Shown here in pieces: positions 1 through 8,652 of a DNA stretch of 64,000 nt; the first letter of the stretch is position 1; the number at the start of each line of letters is the position of its first letter. The notes below the pieces were generated by a model. It searched no databases. It worked only from the letters and a program-made list of their open reading frames with translations, and was not told where the DNA came from. A program made the position numbers and the translations under genes. This stretch comes from Spirochaetaceae bacterium. Its GTDB lineage: Bacteria; Myxococcota_A; UBA9160; UBA4427. The stretch spans positions 62,001 through 126,000 of the forward strand of contig JACKFD010000006.1 in assembly GCA_020632655.1 (NCBI GenBank). The letters run 5' to 3'.

Positions 1-102
1 GCGAGATCGTGCGACGTAGCCGGGCGCGTGGACATCGCTGGCAGGGGGCGGACTGCGACGAGGCCCGGGAGCCGGACCAGCCACCCCGTGCGAGCCGGGC
101 GG

Positions 103-414
103 TCAGCGCTCGATCGTCACCGTGAGCCACTGGAAGTAGCTCGAGGATCCGGGCACGCGACCACTCACGCCGGTCTCGTAACGCAGACCGTCGCCGCTCG
201 GGGCGCTATTCGCGATCTCCTTGAAGGCGACGATCTTGCGCTCGGGGTCCTCGGGGTTGAGGCCGTGGAAGACGATCTCGATGCGCTGCTTGGTCGCGAG
301 CACGTTGAGCACGAGCGTCGCCAGCGTGAAGAGCTTGCCGATCCCCTCGACCGCCTCCACGGCGAATCGGGGCGTGTCGCACTCCTCGAGCTTGAATCCG
401 TATTCGAGACGCAT
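103..414 (-). CDS. Conserved-looking hypothetical protein, 103 aa
   Basis: I do not recognise this small protein. It starts at an ATG (412-414). No signal peptide, membrane helix or Cys motif is evident. The N-terminal half is mixed alpha/beta with an acidic, Glu-rich start; the last third is Gly/Ser-rich and ends in a hydrophobic strand-like segment (FQWLTVTIER). It lies 120 bp downstream of the MshEN-domain gene on the same strand and could be co-transcribed with it, but nothing links their functions. The amino-acid composition looks like a real protein, whereas the overlapping frames are Arg/Ala/Pro-rich, which is why this frame was chosen. Confidence 0.5.
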   Translation of the reverse strand: MRLEYGFKLEECDTPRFAVEAVEGIGKLFTLATLVLNVLATKQRIEIVFHGLNPEDPERKIVAFKEIANSAPSGDGLRYETGVSGRVPGSSSYFQWLTVTIER

Positions 415-534
415 CGGTTACTCCTGGCGCCGAAGCGGGCGGCGAGCCCGATCCATGGCCTCTCTCGCGACGAAGCGCGGCAGGGTCGCGCCCGCTTCGT
501 GGACTGTCAAGCAGGCACGGTCGCCCGCACGCAC

Positions 535-1497
535 TCAACCCCCGGCCGCGCCGCCGCCGAGGCGGCCCGCCCGTGCCTGCAGCTCGGCCGCCGTCAGCAC
601 ACCCTTCTCGATCAGGATCTGGGCCAACGCACGCAGCGCGATGCGCGAGCGATCGAGCTCCGCCTGCAGTCGTCCGAGCTCCGCGACGAGCGCGGGATCA
701 CGAGGCGGTCTCGACCCCTCCCGCGCGAGCGCGGGCGCGTCCACCGCTCTCGCCGCGGACCGCGCCGGCGCCGGCTCCTCCATCGCGCTCGCGACCTCAT
801 CGGGCCCGGGCGACGGTCGCTCTTCGGATCCGACCGGAAGCGGCGCATCGAGATCGATCGTCGGACTCGCATCGAGCGCGATCGCAGGCGTGGTCACGAG
901 CGCAGTCGGCGCACTCGGCGCCAACGCGACGGGCGCACTCGGAGCCGATGCGGTCGGCGCGGACTGCGGAGCGGGCGCGGCGTGCGCAGCAGGCGGCGCC
1001 ACCGTCGCCGTAGACTCCGCGCGTTCGGGTCCGGCGGGTCGCTTCTCCGTCCGACCGCCGAGGTAGTAGCGGTCGATCGCCTCCCCGAGCTCCGAGGGTG
1101 CGACCATCACGGGTCGGATCTCCAGCCCCGTCCGGAAGCTCAGATCGTCGAGCACGTCGAGATTCGACGGGTCTTCCATGCCGAGGAAGAGCTCGCGCGC
1201 GCGGCCTTCGCCCCGCGTGAAGAGCGGCACGACCGAGTGCTCGATCGCGACCCGGGCCGGGACGAGTGCCAGCACGTCCTCACGGATCGCCTTGCCCGAG
1301 AGCTGGGCGACCGGCAGATCGAGCTGCTGCGCGAGGGCGCGCACGAGCTCGCCCTCCTCCACCATGCCCAGCTTCACGAGGGTCACGCCGAGCCGACGTC
1401 CCCACCGCGACTGCTCGCCGAGCGCCGACCGGAGCTGGAGCTCGTCGATCACCCCGGCCTCGATCAGGATTTCCCCGAGCTTCGGTCTCTCCGACAT
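535..1497 (-). CDS. Stand-alone MshEN/GspE N-terminal domain protein
   Basis: The 320-residue protein starts at the ATG giving MSERPKLGEIL. Residues 1-145 match the domain found at the N terminus of type II secretion and type IV pilus ATPases (GspE/MshE/PilB), with RLG..L...G repeats (LGEILIEAG, RLGVTLVKLG) and a QLDLP segment. No Walker motifs follow. Instead there is an Ala/Pro-rich linker (about 155-270) and a short C-terminal helical part with another LIEKGVLTAAEL-type motif. In MshE this domain can bind cyclic di-GMP, so a regulatory or adaptor role in secretion, motility or signalling is an inference. An upstream in-frame GTG could add 13 residues. Confidence 0.7.
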   Translation of the reverse strand: MSERPKLGEILIEAGVIDELQLRSALGEQSRWGRRLGVTLVKLGMVEEGELVRALAQQLDLPVAQLSGKAIREDVLALVPARVAIEHSVVPLFTRGEGRARELFLGMEDPSNLDVLDDLSFRTGLEIRPVMVAPSELGEAIDRYYLGGRTEKRPAGPERAESTATVAPPAAHAAPAPQSAPTASAPSAPVALAPSAPTALVTTPAIALDASPTIDLDAPLPVGSEERPSPGPDEVASAMEEPAPARSAARAVDAPALAREGSRPPRDPALVAELGRLQAELDRSRIALRALAQILIEKGVLTAAELQARAGRLGGGAAGG

Positions 1498-1566
1498 GGC
1501 GCCTCCGGCCGGGCCCATCGACCGATGGACGCGCAAACCTGAGGCAACGCGTGCGAGTCCGCGCGA

Positions 1567-2562
1567 TCAGTCGGCGCGGCCGGGCGCCTCGGAGAGGAAG
1601 CAGCGGCTCTCTCCGCCCTCGATCGCGAACATCGGCGGCGCCTCGCGCCGGCAGCGCTCCATCGCGACCGGGCAGCGCGTATGGAAATGACATCCGGGCG
1701 GGGGACGGCTCGGCGAGGGCACGTCGCCCAGGACCGGCGGCGCCTCGCCGCGGCGCGCGGGGTCGATCGAGGGGATCGCCGCGAGCAGCGCGCGGGTGTA
1801 GGGATGCGCGGGGTGCGCGAAGAGGCGTTCGGTCGGGCCGCGCTCGACGATGCGTCCGAGGTACATGACGGCGACCTCGTGGGCGAGGTAGCGCACGACC
1901 GAGAGGTCGTGGGTGATGAAGAGGTAGGAGAGGCCGAGCTCCTCCTGCAGGCGGCGGAGCAGGTTCAGGATCTGGGCCTGGATCGAGACGTCGAGGGCTG
2001 AGACGGACTCGTCGCAGACGATCAGCCGCGGCTCGACGGCGAGGGCGCGGGCGATGCAGATGCGCTGGCGCTGGCCGCCGGAGAACTCGTTCGGGTAGCG
2101 GTCCATCGTGCGCGGATCGAGCTGCACCCGCTCGAGCAGCTCCGCGACCCGCGCCGTGCGCTCGGCCTCGTCGGCGCCGATCCCGAAGGAGTGCATGCCC
2201 TCGGCGATCTGATCGCGGATGCGCATGCGCGGATCGAGCGAGGCCATCGGATCCTGGAAGACGATCTGCAGGCGCTGCCGCGCGGCGCGGAGCGAAGTCG
2301 CGTCGAGCGAGAGCAGATCGCGGCCCTCGAACTCGACGCGACCTTCTTGCGGGTTCTCGAGGCAGAGGATCGAGCGGCCGACCGTGCTCTTGCCGCAGCC
2401 CGACTCGCCGACGAGCGCGAGGGTGCGGCCGGGTGCGATCTCGAAGCTCACGTCGGTCGCCGCCTGGACGTGGCCGACGACCCGTCGCAGCAGACCGCGG
2501 CGGATCGGATACCAGGTCCGCAGCCCTTCGACGCGCAGGATCGACTCGTTCGCGTCGCTCAT
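1567..2562 (-). CDS. Oligopeptide ABC transporter ATP-binding protein (OppF/DppF type)
   Basis: This 331-residue ATPase powers peptide import. Walker A is GESGCGKST (52-60), the signature is FSGGQRQR, Walker B is RLIVCDE and the H-loop is ITHDLSV. The C terminus carries the oligopeptide-transporter extension with the FHTRCPVAMERC cysteine cluster. The ATG overlaps the stop of the upstream ATPase gene (ATGA), so the two subunits are translationally coupled. It is the last gene of a five-gene minus-strand operon: binding protein, two permeases, two ATPases. Substrate specificity cannot be read from the sequence; peptides are the default for the family, but nickel or glycan substrates are possible. 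Confidence 0.93.
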   Translation of the reverse strand: MSDANESILRVEGLRTWYPIRRGLLRRVVGHVQAATDVSFEIAPGRTLALVGESGCGKSTVGRSILCLENPQEGRVEFEGRDLLSLDATSLRAARQRLQIVFQDPMASLDPRMRIRDQIAEGMHSFGIGADEAERTARVAELLERVQLDPRTMDRYPNEFSGGQRQRICIARALAVEPRLIVCDESVSALDVSIQAQILNLLRRLQEELGLSYLFITHDLSVVRYLAHEVAVMYLGRIVERGPTERLFAHPAHPYTRALLAAIPSIDPARRGEAPPVLGDVPSPSRPPPGCHFHTRCPVAMERCRREAPPMFAIEGGESRCFLSEAPGRAD

Positions 2563-3548
2563 CGAGCGCCCTCCGACGGGAGGCGTCGTTCGACGTCGTG
2601 ACAGAAGACGCGTCGCCCCGCGGCCGGATGCGACTCGGCGGGGTAGGTCTCGGCGCAGGGCTCGAAGCGCACGGGGCAACGGGTCGAGAAGCGGCAGCCC
2701 CGCGGCCACTCGCTCGCCCGCGGCACGACGCCCGGGATCTCCGGCAGGGGCTCGCCCGGACGCCCCCGCGCCGGCATCGAGCGCAGGAGCCCCTGCGTGT
2801 AGGGGTGCAGCGGCTCCGTCAGCAGCGGCACCCGCGGCGCGATCTCGACGAGCCGCCCCGCGTACATGACGGCGACGCGGTCGGCGAGCTCGTTGACGAT
2901 GCCGAGGTCGTGGGTGATCAGCAGGATCGCGGTGCCGCGGCTCTGCTGCAGCTCGCGCAGCAGCGTCAGGATCTGCGCCTGCACCGTCACGTCGAGGGCC
3001 GTCGTCGGCTCGTCGGCGATCAGCATCTCGGGCCGCGTCGAGAGCGCCATCGCGATCATCACGCGCTGCTTGAGCCCGCCCGAGAGCTGATGCGGATACG
3101 CATCGAGGCGCGCCTCGGGATCCGGGATGCCGACCTCCGCGAAGAGCGCCCGCGTGCGGTCCCGCGCGTCGGCGCGCGACACGTCCTCGTGCAGCCGGAT
3201 CGCCTCGACGACCTGCTCGCCGACCCGCACGACCGGATTCAGACAGGTCATCGGCTCCTGGAAGATCATCGAGATCCGCCGCCCGCGAACCCGCCGCATC
3301 GCCGTCACGGAGAGCCCGAGCAGATCCTCCCCGCCGAGCCGCACGGAGCCCGCCACGACCCGCCCCGGCTTAGGCACGAGGCGCAGGATCGAGAACGCCG
3401 TCATCGACTTGCCCGAGCCCGACTCGCCGACGAGCGCGAGCACCTCGCCCCGGTCGAGATCGAAGGAGACACCGTCGACGACGGGCGTGGGCCCGCCCTC
3501 GCCGGGAAAGACCGTTCGCAGGTCGCGGACCTCGAGCAATGCACTCAT
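2559..3548 (-). CDS. Oligopeptide ABC transporter ATP-binding protein (OppD/DppD type)
   Basis: A 329-residue cytoplasmic ATPase with Walker A GESGSGKSM (41-49; Met replaces the usual Thr at the last position), signature LSGGLKQR, Walker B MLIADEPTTALD and the C-terminal oligopeptide-transport cysteine motif CRFSTRCPVRFEPC. The start is the ATG at 3546-3548, ten bases after the stop of the DppC-type permease gene. It would pair with the DppF-like ATPase encoded directly downstream, as the two nucleotide-binding subunits in this transporter family are normally encoded separately. Confidence 0.93.
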   Translation of the reverse strand: MSALLEVRDLRTVFPGEGGPTPVVDGVSFDLDRGEVLALVGESGSGKSMTAFSILRLVPKPGRVVAGSVRLGGEDLLGLSVTAMRRVRGRRISMIFQEPMTCLNPVVRVGEQVVEAIRLHEDVSRADARDRTRALFAEVGIPDPEARLDAYPHQLSGGLKQRVMIAMALSTRPEMLIADEPTTALDVTVQAQILTLLRELQQSRGTAILLITHDLGIVNELADRVAVMYAGRLVEIAPRVPLLTEPLHPYTQGLLRSMPARGRPGEPLPEIPGVVPRASEWPRGCRFSTRCPVRFEPCAETYPAESHPAAGRRVFCHDVERRLPSEGAR

Positions 3549-3558
3549 CGCAAGCGCC

Positions 3559-4590
3559 TCACTCGCCAGCCCGCAGCGTGCGCGGATCGAGCACGTCGCG
3601 CACCGCGTCGCCCACCGCGTTCACCGCCAGGATCAGCCCGAAGAGCGCCGTGCCCGCCGCACCGATGTTCCACCACACGATCGGCTCCCGGGAGAGCTCG
3701 TCCCGGGCACCGTCGATCATCTGGCCCCAGCTGCCGTCGACGCCGATGCCGAGCCAGGAGAGCACGGCCTCCGAGAGCACGAGCCCCGAGAACATCAGGA
3801 CGAAGGTGATCACGATCAGATGCGCGAGGTTCGGCAGGACGTGACGCCAGATGATGCGCGGCTCCGAGACGCCGAGGGCCCGGGCCGCGACGACGTAGTC
3901 GAGCTCCCGCAGCTTGAGCGTCTCCGCCCGCGACAGCCGACAGAAGCCGACCCAGCCCGTGACCGCGAGGGCCACGCAGACCGAGAGCGTGCCCCGCCCC
4001 ATCACCATGATCAGAGCGATCAGCAGCAGGATCCCGGGCATCGACGCGAGGGTCGAGATCAGGAAGAAGACGAAGTCGTCGAAACGGCCGCCGAAATAGC
4101 CCGCGCCGACGCCGAAGAAGAGCGCGATCGGGATCGCGATCAGGCTCGTGAGGCCGCCGATCAGGAGCGCCACGCGCGCGCCCTTGAGCGACATGTAGAG
4201 CACGTCGCGGCCGAGGATGTCGGTCCCGAGGAGGTGCGTGCCCGGCCGCCGCAGGGGCCGCCCGCCGTAGAACTCGACGTCGGCCAGCGGCGCCGAGTAG
4301 CTCGCCTCCTTCGTGTCGAGGAAGAGCCGGTCGACGACCGTGAGCGGCGCGTTCGGCAGCACGCCGACCGTCCCCTCCGGCACCCCGCCCTTCCAGGCGA
4401 TCGAGTCGAGCAGCGCGATCACGAGGTAGACCCCGACGACGACGATCGCGACGCGTCGCCGCCGCCAGAGTTCGACCGACGCCTCGCGCCAGAGACGCTG
4501 GCCGCGTACGAAGCGCGCGAGGGCGAGCCCTCCGACCACGAGGGCGACCGTCACGAGATTCGACCAGACGTAGGGATCGAGTCCGCTCAT
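3559..4590 (-). CDS. Oligopeptide ABC transporter permease (OppC/DppC type)
   Basis: A 343-residue inner-membrane permease. Two hydrophobic segments lie at the N terminus, followed by a periplasmic stretch containing the typical HLLGTDILGRDV motif, then the transmembrane core and the cytoplasmic EAA loop (ARALGVSEPRIIWRHVLPN) that contacts the ATPase. The ATG start (MSGLDPYVW) overlaps the stop of the DppB-like gene by four bases. The long hydrophilic loop after the second helix is somewhat larger than in standard DppC. It is the third gene of the transporter operon. Confidence 0.9.
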   Translation of the reverse strand: MSGLDPYVWSNLVTVALVVGGLALARFVRGQRLWREASVELWRRRRVAIVVVGVYLVIALLDSIAWKGGVPEGTVGVLPNAPLTVVDRLFLDTKEASYSAPLADVEFYGGRPLRRPGTHLLGTDILGRDVLYMSLKGARVALLIGGLTSLIAIPIALFFGVGAGYFGGRFDDFVFFLISTLASMPGILLLIALIMVMGRGTLSVCVALAVTGWVGFCRLSRAETLKLRELDYVVAARALGVSEPRIIWRHVLPNLAHLIVITFVLMFSGLVLSEAVLSWLGIGVDGSWGQMIDGARDELSREPIVWWNIGAAGTALFGLILAVNAVGDAVRDVLDPRTLRAGE

Positions 4591-5549
4591 TCGAATCGCA
4601 CCCTCGGATCGACGAGCCCGTAGGAGAGGTCCGTGGCGACCTGGCCCAGCACGAAGAGGAGCGAGCCGATGTAGACCATCGTGCGCAGGGTCGAGAAGTC
4701 GTTCGCCTGGATCGCGTCGACGGTCATCGAGCCGAGCCCCGGGATCCCGAAGAAGGACTCGATCAGGATCGAGCCCATGAAGAGGAAGGGGATCGCCAGC
4801 ACGACCCGCGTGAGGATCGGGATCATGGCGTTCCGGAGCACGTGCCCGAGCATGATGCGCGACTCGCCGGCGCCCTTTGCCCGGGCCGTGCGGACGAAGT
4901 CGCGGCTGCTCTCCTCGAGGAAGACCGTGCGATAGAAGCGCACGTCGCTGCCGAGGCCGGAGACGACGCCCACGATCAGCGGCAGGGCCAGGAAGCGCGG
5001 CAGCATCGCGAGGCTCGAGTCGAAGCCCGAGATCGGGTACCAGCGCAGGAGCTTCCCGATCAGGAACTGCGCGCCGATGATGTAGAGGAGCGTCGAGACG
5101 CTCATGGCGAGCACGCAGAGGAAGACGCCCATCCGGTCGATGTAGGTCTCGCGGAAGAAGGCGACGACGAGCGAGAGCGGGATCGCGACGACGAGACTCA
5201 ACACGAGGAGCGGGACGGTCAGGGAGAGGCTCGGCCCCATGCCCGCGCGGATGCGGTCCAGGATCGGCGAGTCGTCCGCGTCCGAGAGGCCGAAGTCGAA
5301 GGAGAGCATCTTGCGGTAGTGGTCGAAGAGCAGGTTGTCGCCCCAGTCCTGCCAGGGCCAGAGCGGTCGATCGTAGCCGTGGTTCTGCTTCCAGATCTCG
5401 AGGACCTCGGGCGGCGCCTTGTCGCCCAGGGCCTTGCGCGCGATGTCGTCGGGCTCGGTCACGGCGAAGAAGAGCACGAAGAGCAGGAAGAGCACCCCGA
5501 ACACGACGCCCACGCCGTAGGCGAGTCTTCGGATCACGTAGGCAGCCAT
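4587..5549 (-). CDS. Oligopeptide ABC transporter permease (OppB/DppB type)
   Basis: A 320-residue membrane permease with the characteristic start MAAYVIRRLAYGVGVVFGVL, a single N-terminal helix, a periplasmic region with the DRPLWPWQDW segment, five further hydrophobic segments and the EAA loop ARAKGAGESRIMLGHVLRN. The ATG is directly adjacent to the stop of the binding-protein gene. It forms the channel with the DppC-like subunit encoded next. Confidence 0.92.
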   Translation of the reverse strand: MAAYVIRRLAYGVGVVFGVLFLLFVLFFAVTEPDDIARKALGDKAPPEVLEIWKQNHGYDRPLWPWQDWGDNLLFDHYRKMLSFDFGLSDADDSPILDRIRAGMGPSLSLTVPLLVLSLVVAIPLSLVVAFFRETYIDRMGVFLCVLAMSVSTLLYIIGAQFLIGKLLRWYPISGFDSSLAMLPRFLALPLIVGVVSGLGSDVRFYRTVFLEESSRDFVRTARAKGAGESRIMLGHVLRNAMIPILTRVVLAIPFLFMGSILIESFFGIPGLGSMTVDAIQANDFSTLRTMVYIGSLLFVLGQVATDLSYGLVDPRVRFE

Positions 5550-7604
5550 CTACTGTCGCTCCCTTCGCCAGGTCCGGATGCCCGGCACGAGGATCGCGAT
5601 CCCGGCGCCGAGCAGCACCCACGCGGGCCAGGTCACCGGGCGGTTCCACTCGTGGCGACGCCGGGCCCGGAGTTCGACGTCGACGTCGCGGTACTGATAC
5701 GTCGGCATCGAGAGGCCCATCGGCTTCACGTTCTTCACCCAGCCGTGGTAGAGCGCGTAGTCCTCGCGATGGAAGAGCTCGATCCAGGGACGCTCGCGGG
5801 CGAGGATCTCCTTCATCTCCCGGATCTCCGCCAGTCGCCGCGGTCCATTCTCCCGCGTCTTCATCGAGAGGAAGAGCCGGTCGAAGCGCGGATCCGCGAA
5901 GTTGGCGTAGTTCGGCCCGCCGCTCTTCGACTGCCCCATCTCGCCCCAGACCAGGAAGAGGAAGTTCTCGGGATCGGGGTAGTCCGCGACCCAGCCCGAC
6001 TCGAAGACCTGATAGGCGCCGTTGCGGAGCTTCTCCTGGAACTGGTTGTAGTTCGTCGCATCGATCTGCACGTCGATCCCGAGCTGCTGCCAGGCGTGCG
6101 TATAGAAGCGCGTCTGGGTGAGGCCCTGGGCGGAGGTGTTGTAGGAGTCGAAGGTGAGCTTCAAGGCCTCGCCCGTGCGCGGATCGATGCCACCCGGGTA
6201 GCCCGCCTCGATCATCAGCGCCCTCGCCCGCTCGAGGTCGACCTGGCGATAGGGGTTGCGATAGTCCTCCTCGTAGCCGTAGATGCCCGGCGGCACGGGC
6301 GACTGCGCCGGCAGGCCGCGCCCGTTCAGGAAGACGCGCAGGAACTCCTCCGTGTCGAGCACCAGGCTCATCGCCTGGCGCAGCTTGCGCGAGCGCTCGC
6401 CCCCCGCCCGACCGACCACGGCATCGTCCATGTTGAATCCGAGGTAGAAGAAGTCCGGCGAGACGGCCTTGCCGAGCTCGATGCCCATCGCCTGCATCTC
6501 GGGCGAGAGCGCGTCGCCCTGCATCACCTTGTCGAAGCTCTCCTTGATGATGCCCGAGGCGTCGTAGTAGCCCTGCAGGAACTTGTTGAAGCGGGGGATG
6601 CTCTCCTTGTCGCGGCGCACCTCGACCCGATCGAGGAATGGCAAGGGCCGTCCCGCGTCCTCGAGCAGACCGGCCTCGCGGTCCCCGGGCTCCCCCTCGC
6701 TCGGATAGACCGTGCCCGGCGCCTGCCACTCCGGATGGCGGAGGCCGTGCCAGTTGCGGTTCGGCACGAGCGTGTAGCGCGCCTGCTTGTCGTAGACCGA
6801 GAGCACGAAGGGACCCGCACCGACCGGATGGTCGTCGAAGCGCGGCCGCCCCTCCGCTCCGTCGTAGAAGGCGATCGCCTCCCAGGGCACCGGCGTCGAG
6901 AACTCCATCGCGAGCCAGTAGAGGATCTGCGGATAGGGCTTGTCGAGCACGATCTCGAGCACGTGGGACGACGGCGTGCGTGCGCCCCGGATGCCGCCGA
7001 CCGCGGCGTACTGCTCGTGCACCGGCCGCGCCGCGAACGCGGCGTCCGACTCGCGTCGGGCCGCGAGGGCGGCGGCGAAGTCCGAGAAGCCCTCGATGTG
7101 CGAGAAGGGCTCGACGACCGGGCTGCCGACCTTCGGATCGGCGAGCCGCGCGATCTGGAACGCGACGTCCGCGGCGAGGATCTCGCGGGTCCGTCGCCCG
7201 GCGCCGCCGAGCTCGAAGCAGGCATCGTCGGCGAAGAGCAGATCCCGACGCAGCTCGAAGCGGTAGACGACGCGCCCGTCCGCCAGCGCCCGCTCCTCCG
7301 GCATCGCGACCGCGAGGCTCGGCATCAGCTCGAGCGGCCGCTTCAGGAAGTGGTACTCGAGCAGCGTCGCGTAGACCGCGCCCGTGATCGCGTGCGCCCG
7401 CGTGTCGTACGCCGTGGCCGGATCGAGGCTGCGGGGCGCCTCCTCGAAGGCGCCGTAGAGGACCTTCTCGCCCGGCGCCTCCGGCGGATAGGGATCGTTC
7501 GAGCAGCCCGCAGCGTAGAGGGTCGCCAGCACGACGAGCGCGACGAGGACGCGCGTCCGGCGCCGCCCTCGCCCCTTCGTGCCGGCCACGTCCCCCCGCT
7601 CCAC
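5550..7604 (-). CDS. ABC transporter substrate-binding lipoprotein, family 5, with C-terminal membrane helix
   Basis: About 684 residues from the GTG at 7602-7604, which has a GGAGGGGGAG-like ribosome site; a second GTG at 7589 would be five codons shorter. An Arg-rich n-region and hydrophobic stretch end in a lipobox (LYAAGC). The body is a family 5 solute-binding protein (LYGAFEEAPRSLDP near the start). The C terminus is odd: after the binding domain comes a hydrophobic segment (WPAWVLLGAGIAILVPGI) and a basic tail, typical of a second membrane anchor. It heads the transporter operon and would deliver substrate to the permease pair. It is longer than DppA/OppA (about 540 residues). Confidence 0.88.
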   Translation of the reverse strand: MERGDVAGTKGRGRRRTRVLVALVVLATLYAAGCSNDPYPPEAPGEKVLYGAFEEAPRSLDPATAYDTRAHAITGAVYATLLEYHFLKRPLELMPSLAVAMPEERALADGRVVYRFELRRDLLFADDACFELGGAGRRTREILAADVAFQIARLADPKVGSPVVEPFSHIEGFSDFAAALAARRESDAAFAARPVHEQYAAVGGIRGARTPSSHVLEIVLDKPYPQILYWLAMEFSTPVPWEAIAFYDGAEGRPRFDDHPVGAGPFVLSVYDKQARYTLVPNRNWHGLRHPEWQAPGTVYPSEGEPGDREAGLLEDAGRPLPFLDRVEVRRDKESIPRFNKFLQGYYDASGIIKESFDKVMQGDALSPEMQAMGIELGKAVSPDFFYLGFNMDDAVVGRAGGERSRKLRQAMSLVLDTEEFLRVFLNGRGLPAQSPVPPGIYGYEEDYRNPYRQVDLERARALMIEAGYPGGIDPRTGEALKLTFDSYNTSAQGLTQTRFYTHAWQQLGIDVQIDATNYNQFQEKLRNGAYQVFESGWVADYPDPENFLFLVWGEMGQSKSGGPNYANFADPRFDRLFLSMKTRENGPRRLAEIREMKEILARERPWIELFHREDYALYHGWVKNVKPMGLSMPTYQYRDVDVELRARRRHEWNRPVTWPAWVLLGAGIAILVPGIRTWRRERQ

Positions 7605-7680
7605 CCGTCTCCCCCTCCCGATCGACGCCCGCCGCACCCCGTCACGAAGGACCGGGCGCGTCGCGCACGACCGGCCGATC

Positions 7681-8652
7681 TCAGCCGCCCCCGAGCGACG
7701 GGCGCACGTCCGACCGATCCCCACCGCCCCCGAGCGATGCACCGCGCGGATCGGGCAGCACGAAGAACCGATCGGAGATCGGACCGTCGAACATGACGCG
7801 CTTCCAGTCGAAGCGCGCCTCGGCACCGACCTCCGGCGATCGGATCGTGACCCGATGTGCGAAGGCCTCGCTCGCGCTCGCCTGCGCGTCCTCGCCCTCG
7901 TCTGCCACGGAGCCCGTCGCCTCGAAGGCCTCGAATCGAGCGACGTGCCGGACGGCCCCCTGCGGTCCGAGGGCGCGCAGCTCGACCAGCCGGCCCGCCT
8001 CATCGAAGACGAAGACCTCCCCGCCGGCCTCGAGCGCCGCCGGAGCGAGGAAGCAGACCGGATCGACGAGCGCGCGCCGATCGTCCGTCCGACACACGTC
8101 CGCCGCCCGCGGCCCCGGCGCCGCGAAGCCCAGCGCGATGCGCGTCCCGTCCTCGAGCCAGACCGCCGCACGCGCGAGGCCCGCCCCCGGCGCCGGCGCG
8201 CCCAGCAGCAGCCCGACGGCTTCCGCCGGCGCGAGGTCGATGCGCGCGAGGTCCCAGAGCAGATCGGGCGAGACGGCGCCGCGCAGGATCTCGCCCGTCG
8301 AGGCGTCGTAGAAGCCGAAGACCTCGCCGTCGGTCACGAGCACCGCCGCGAGCTGATCGAAGAGCCCGACGACCTCGAAGCGCAGCCGCGCCGGACGCTC
8401 GACGACGACGCGCTGGGGCCGGTTCAGCTTGAAGTCGGGTCCGCGCAGCGCCACCCGCGCCGATCCCCGCAGCCCCGTTCGCGCATCGACCCGCGCGAGA
8501 TGCGCCGCCAGGACCTGCTCCGCCCGCGCATCGTCGATCGCGAGCGGCACGCCCGGCAGCGTGACGCCGGCGCGCGGGAAGGAACGGCAGCCGGCGACGA
8601 CGAGCCCGAGCGAGAGCACCGCCAGGATCGGGGCCACGCCGCGCGCCGTCAC
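7681..8652 (-). CDS. LolB/LolA-fold lipoprotein (DUF4292-like)
   Basis: A 323-residue lipoprotein read from a GTG at 8650-8652 that overlaps the stop of the upstream TPR gene (GTGA). The N terminus is hydrophobic and ends in a lipobox (LVVAGC). The central part has the half-barrel pattern of LolA/LolB-type lipid carriers: repeated amphipathic strands such as RVVVERPARLRFEVVGLFDQ and VLVTDGEVFGFYD. A TPR lipoprotein gene directly upstream resembles the TPR-lolB pairing of many proteobacteria, supporting a role in inserting lipoproteins into the outer membrane. It is longer than E. coli LolB, and the acidic segment ADEGEDAQASAS is a low-complexity insertion. LolB function is inferred. Confidence 0.65.
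   Translation of the reverse strand: MTARGVAPILAVLSLGLVVAGCRSFPRAGVTLPGVPLAIDDARAEQVLAAHLARVDARTGLRGSARVALRGPDFKLNRPQRVVVERPARLRFEVVGLFDQLAAVLVTDGEVFGFYDASTGEILRGAVSPDLLWDLARIDLAPAEAVGLLLGAPAPGAGLARAAVWLEDGTRIALGFAAPGPRAADVCRTDDRRALVDPVCFLAPAALEAGGEVFVFDEAGRLVELRALGPQGAVRHVARFEAFEATGSVADEGEDAQASASEAFAHRVTIRSPEVGAEARFDWKRVMFDGPISDRFFVLPDPRGASLGGGGDRSDVRPSLGGG

Noticed and set aside
4842..7796. Plus-strand open frame of 984 codons across the transporter operon
   Set aside because: Antisense to clear permease and binding-protein genes; composition is Arg/Glu/Asp-rich with no domain, a by-product of high GC.
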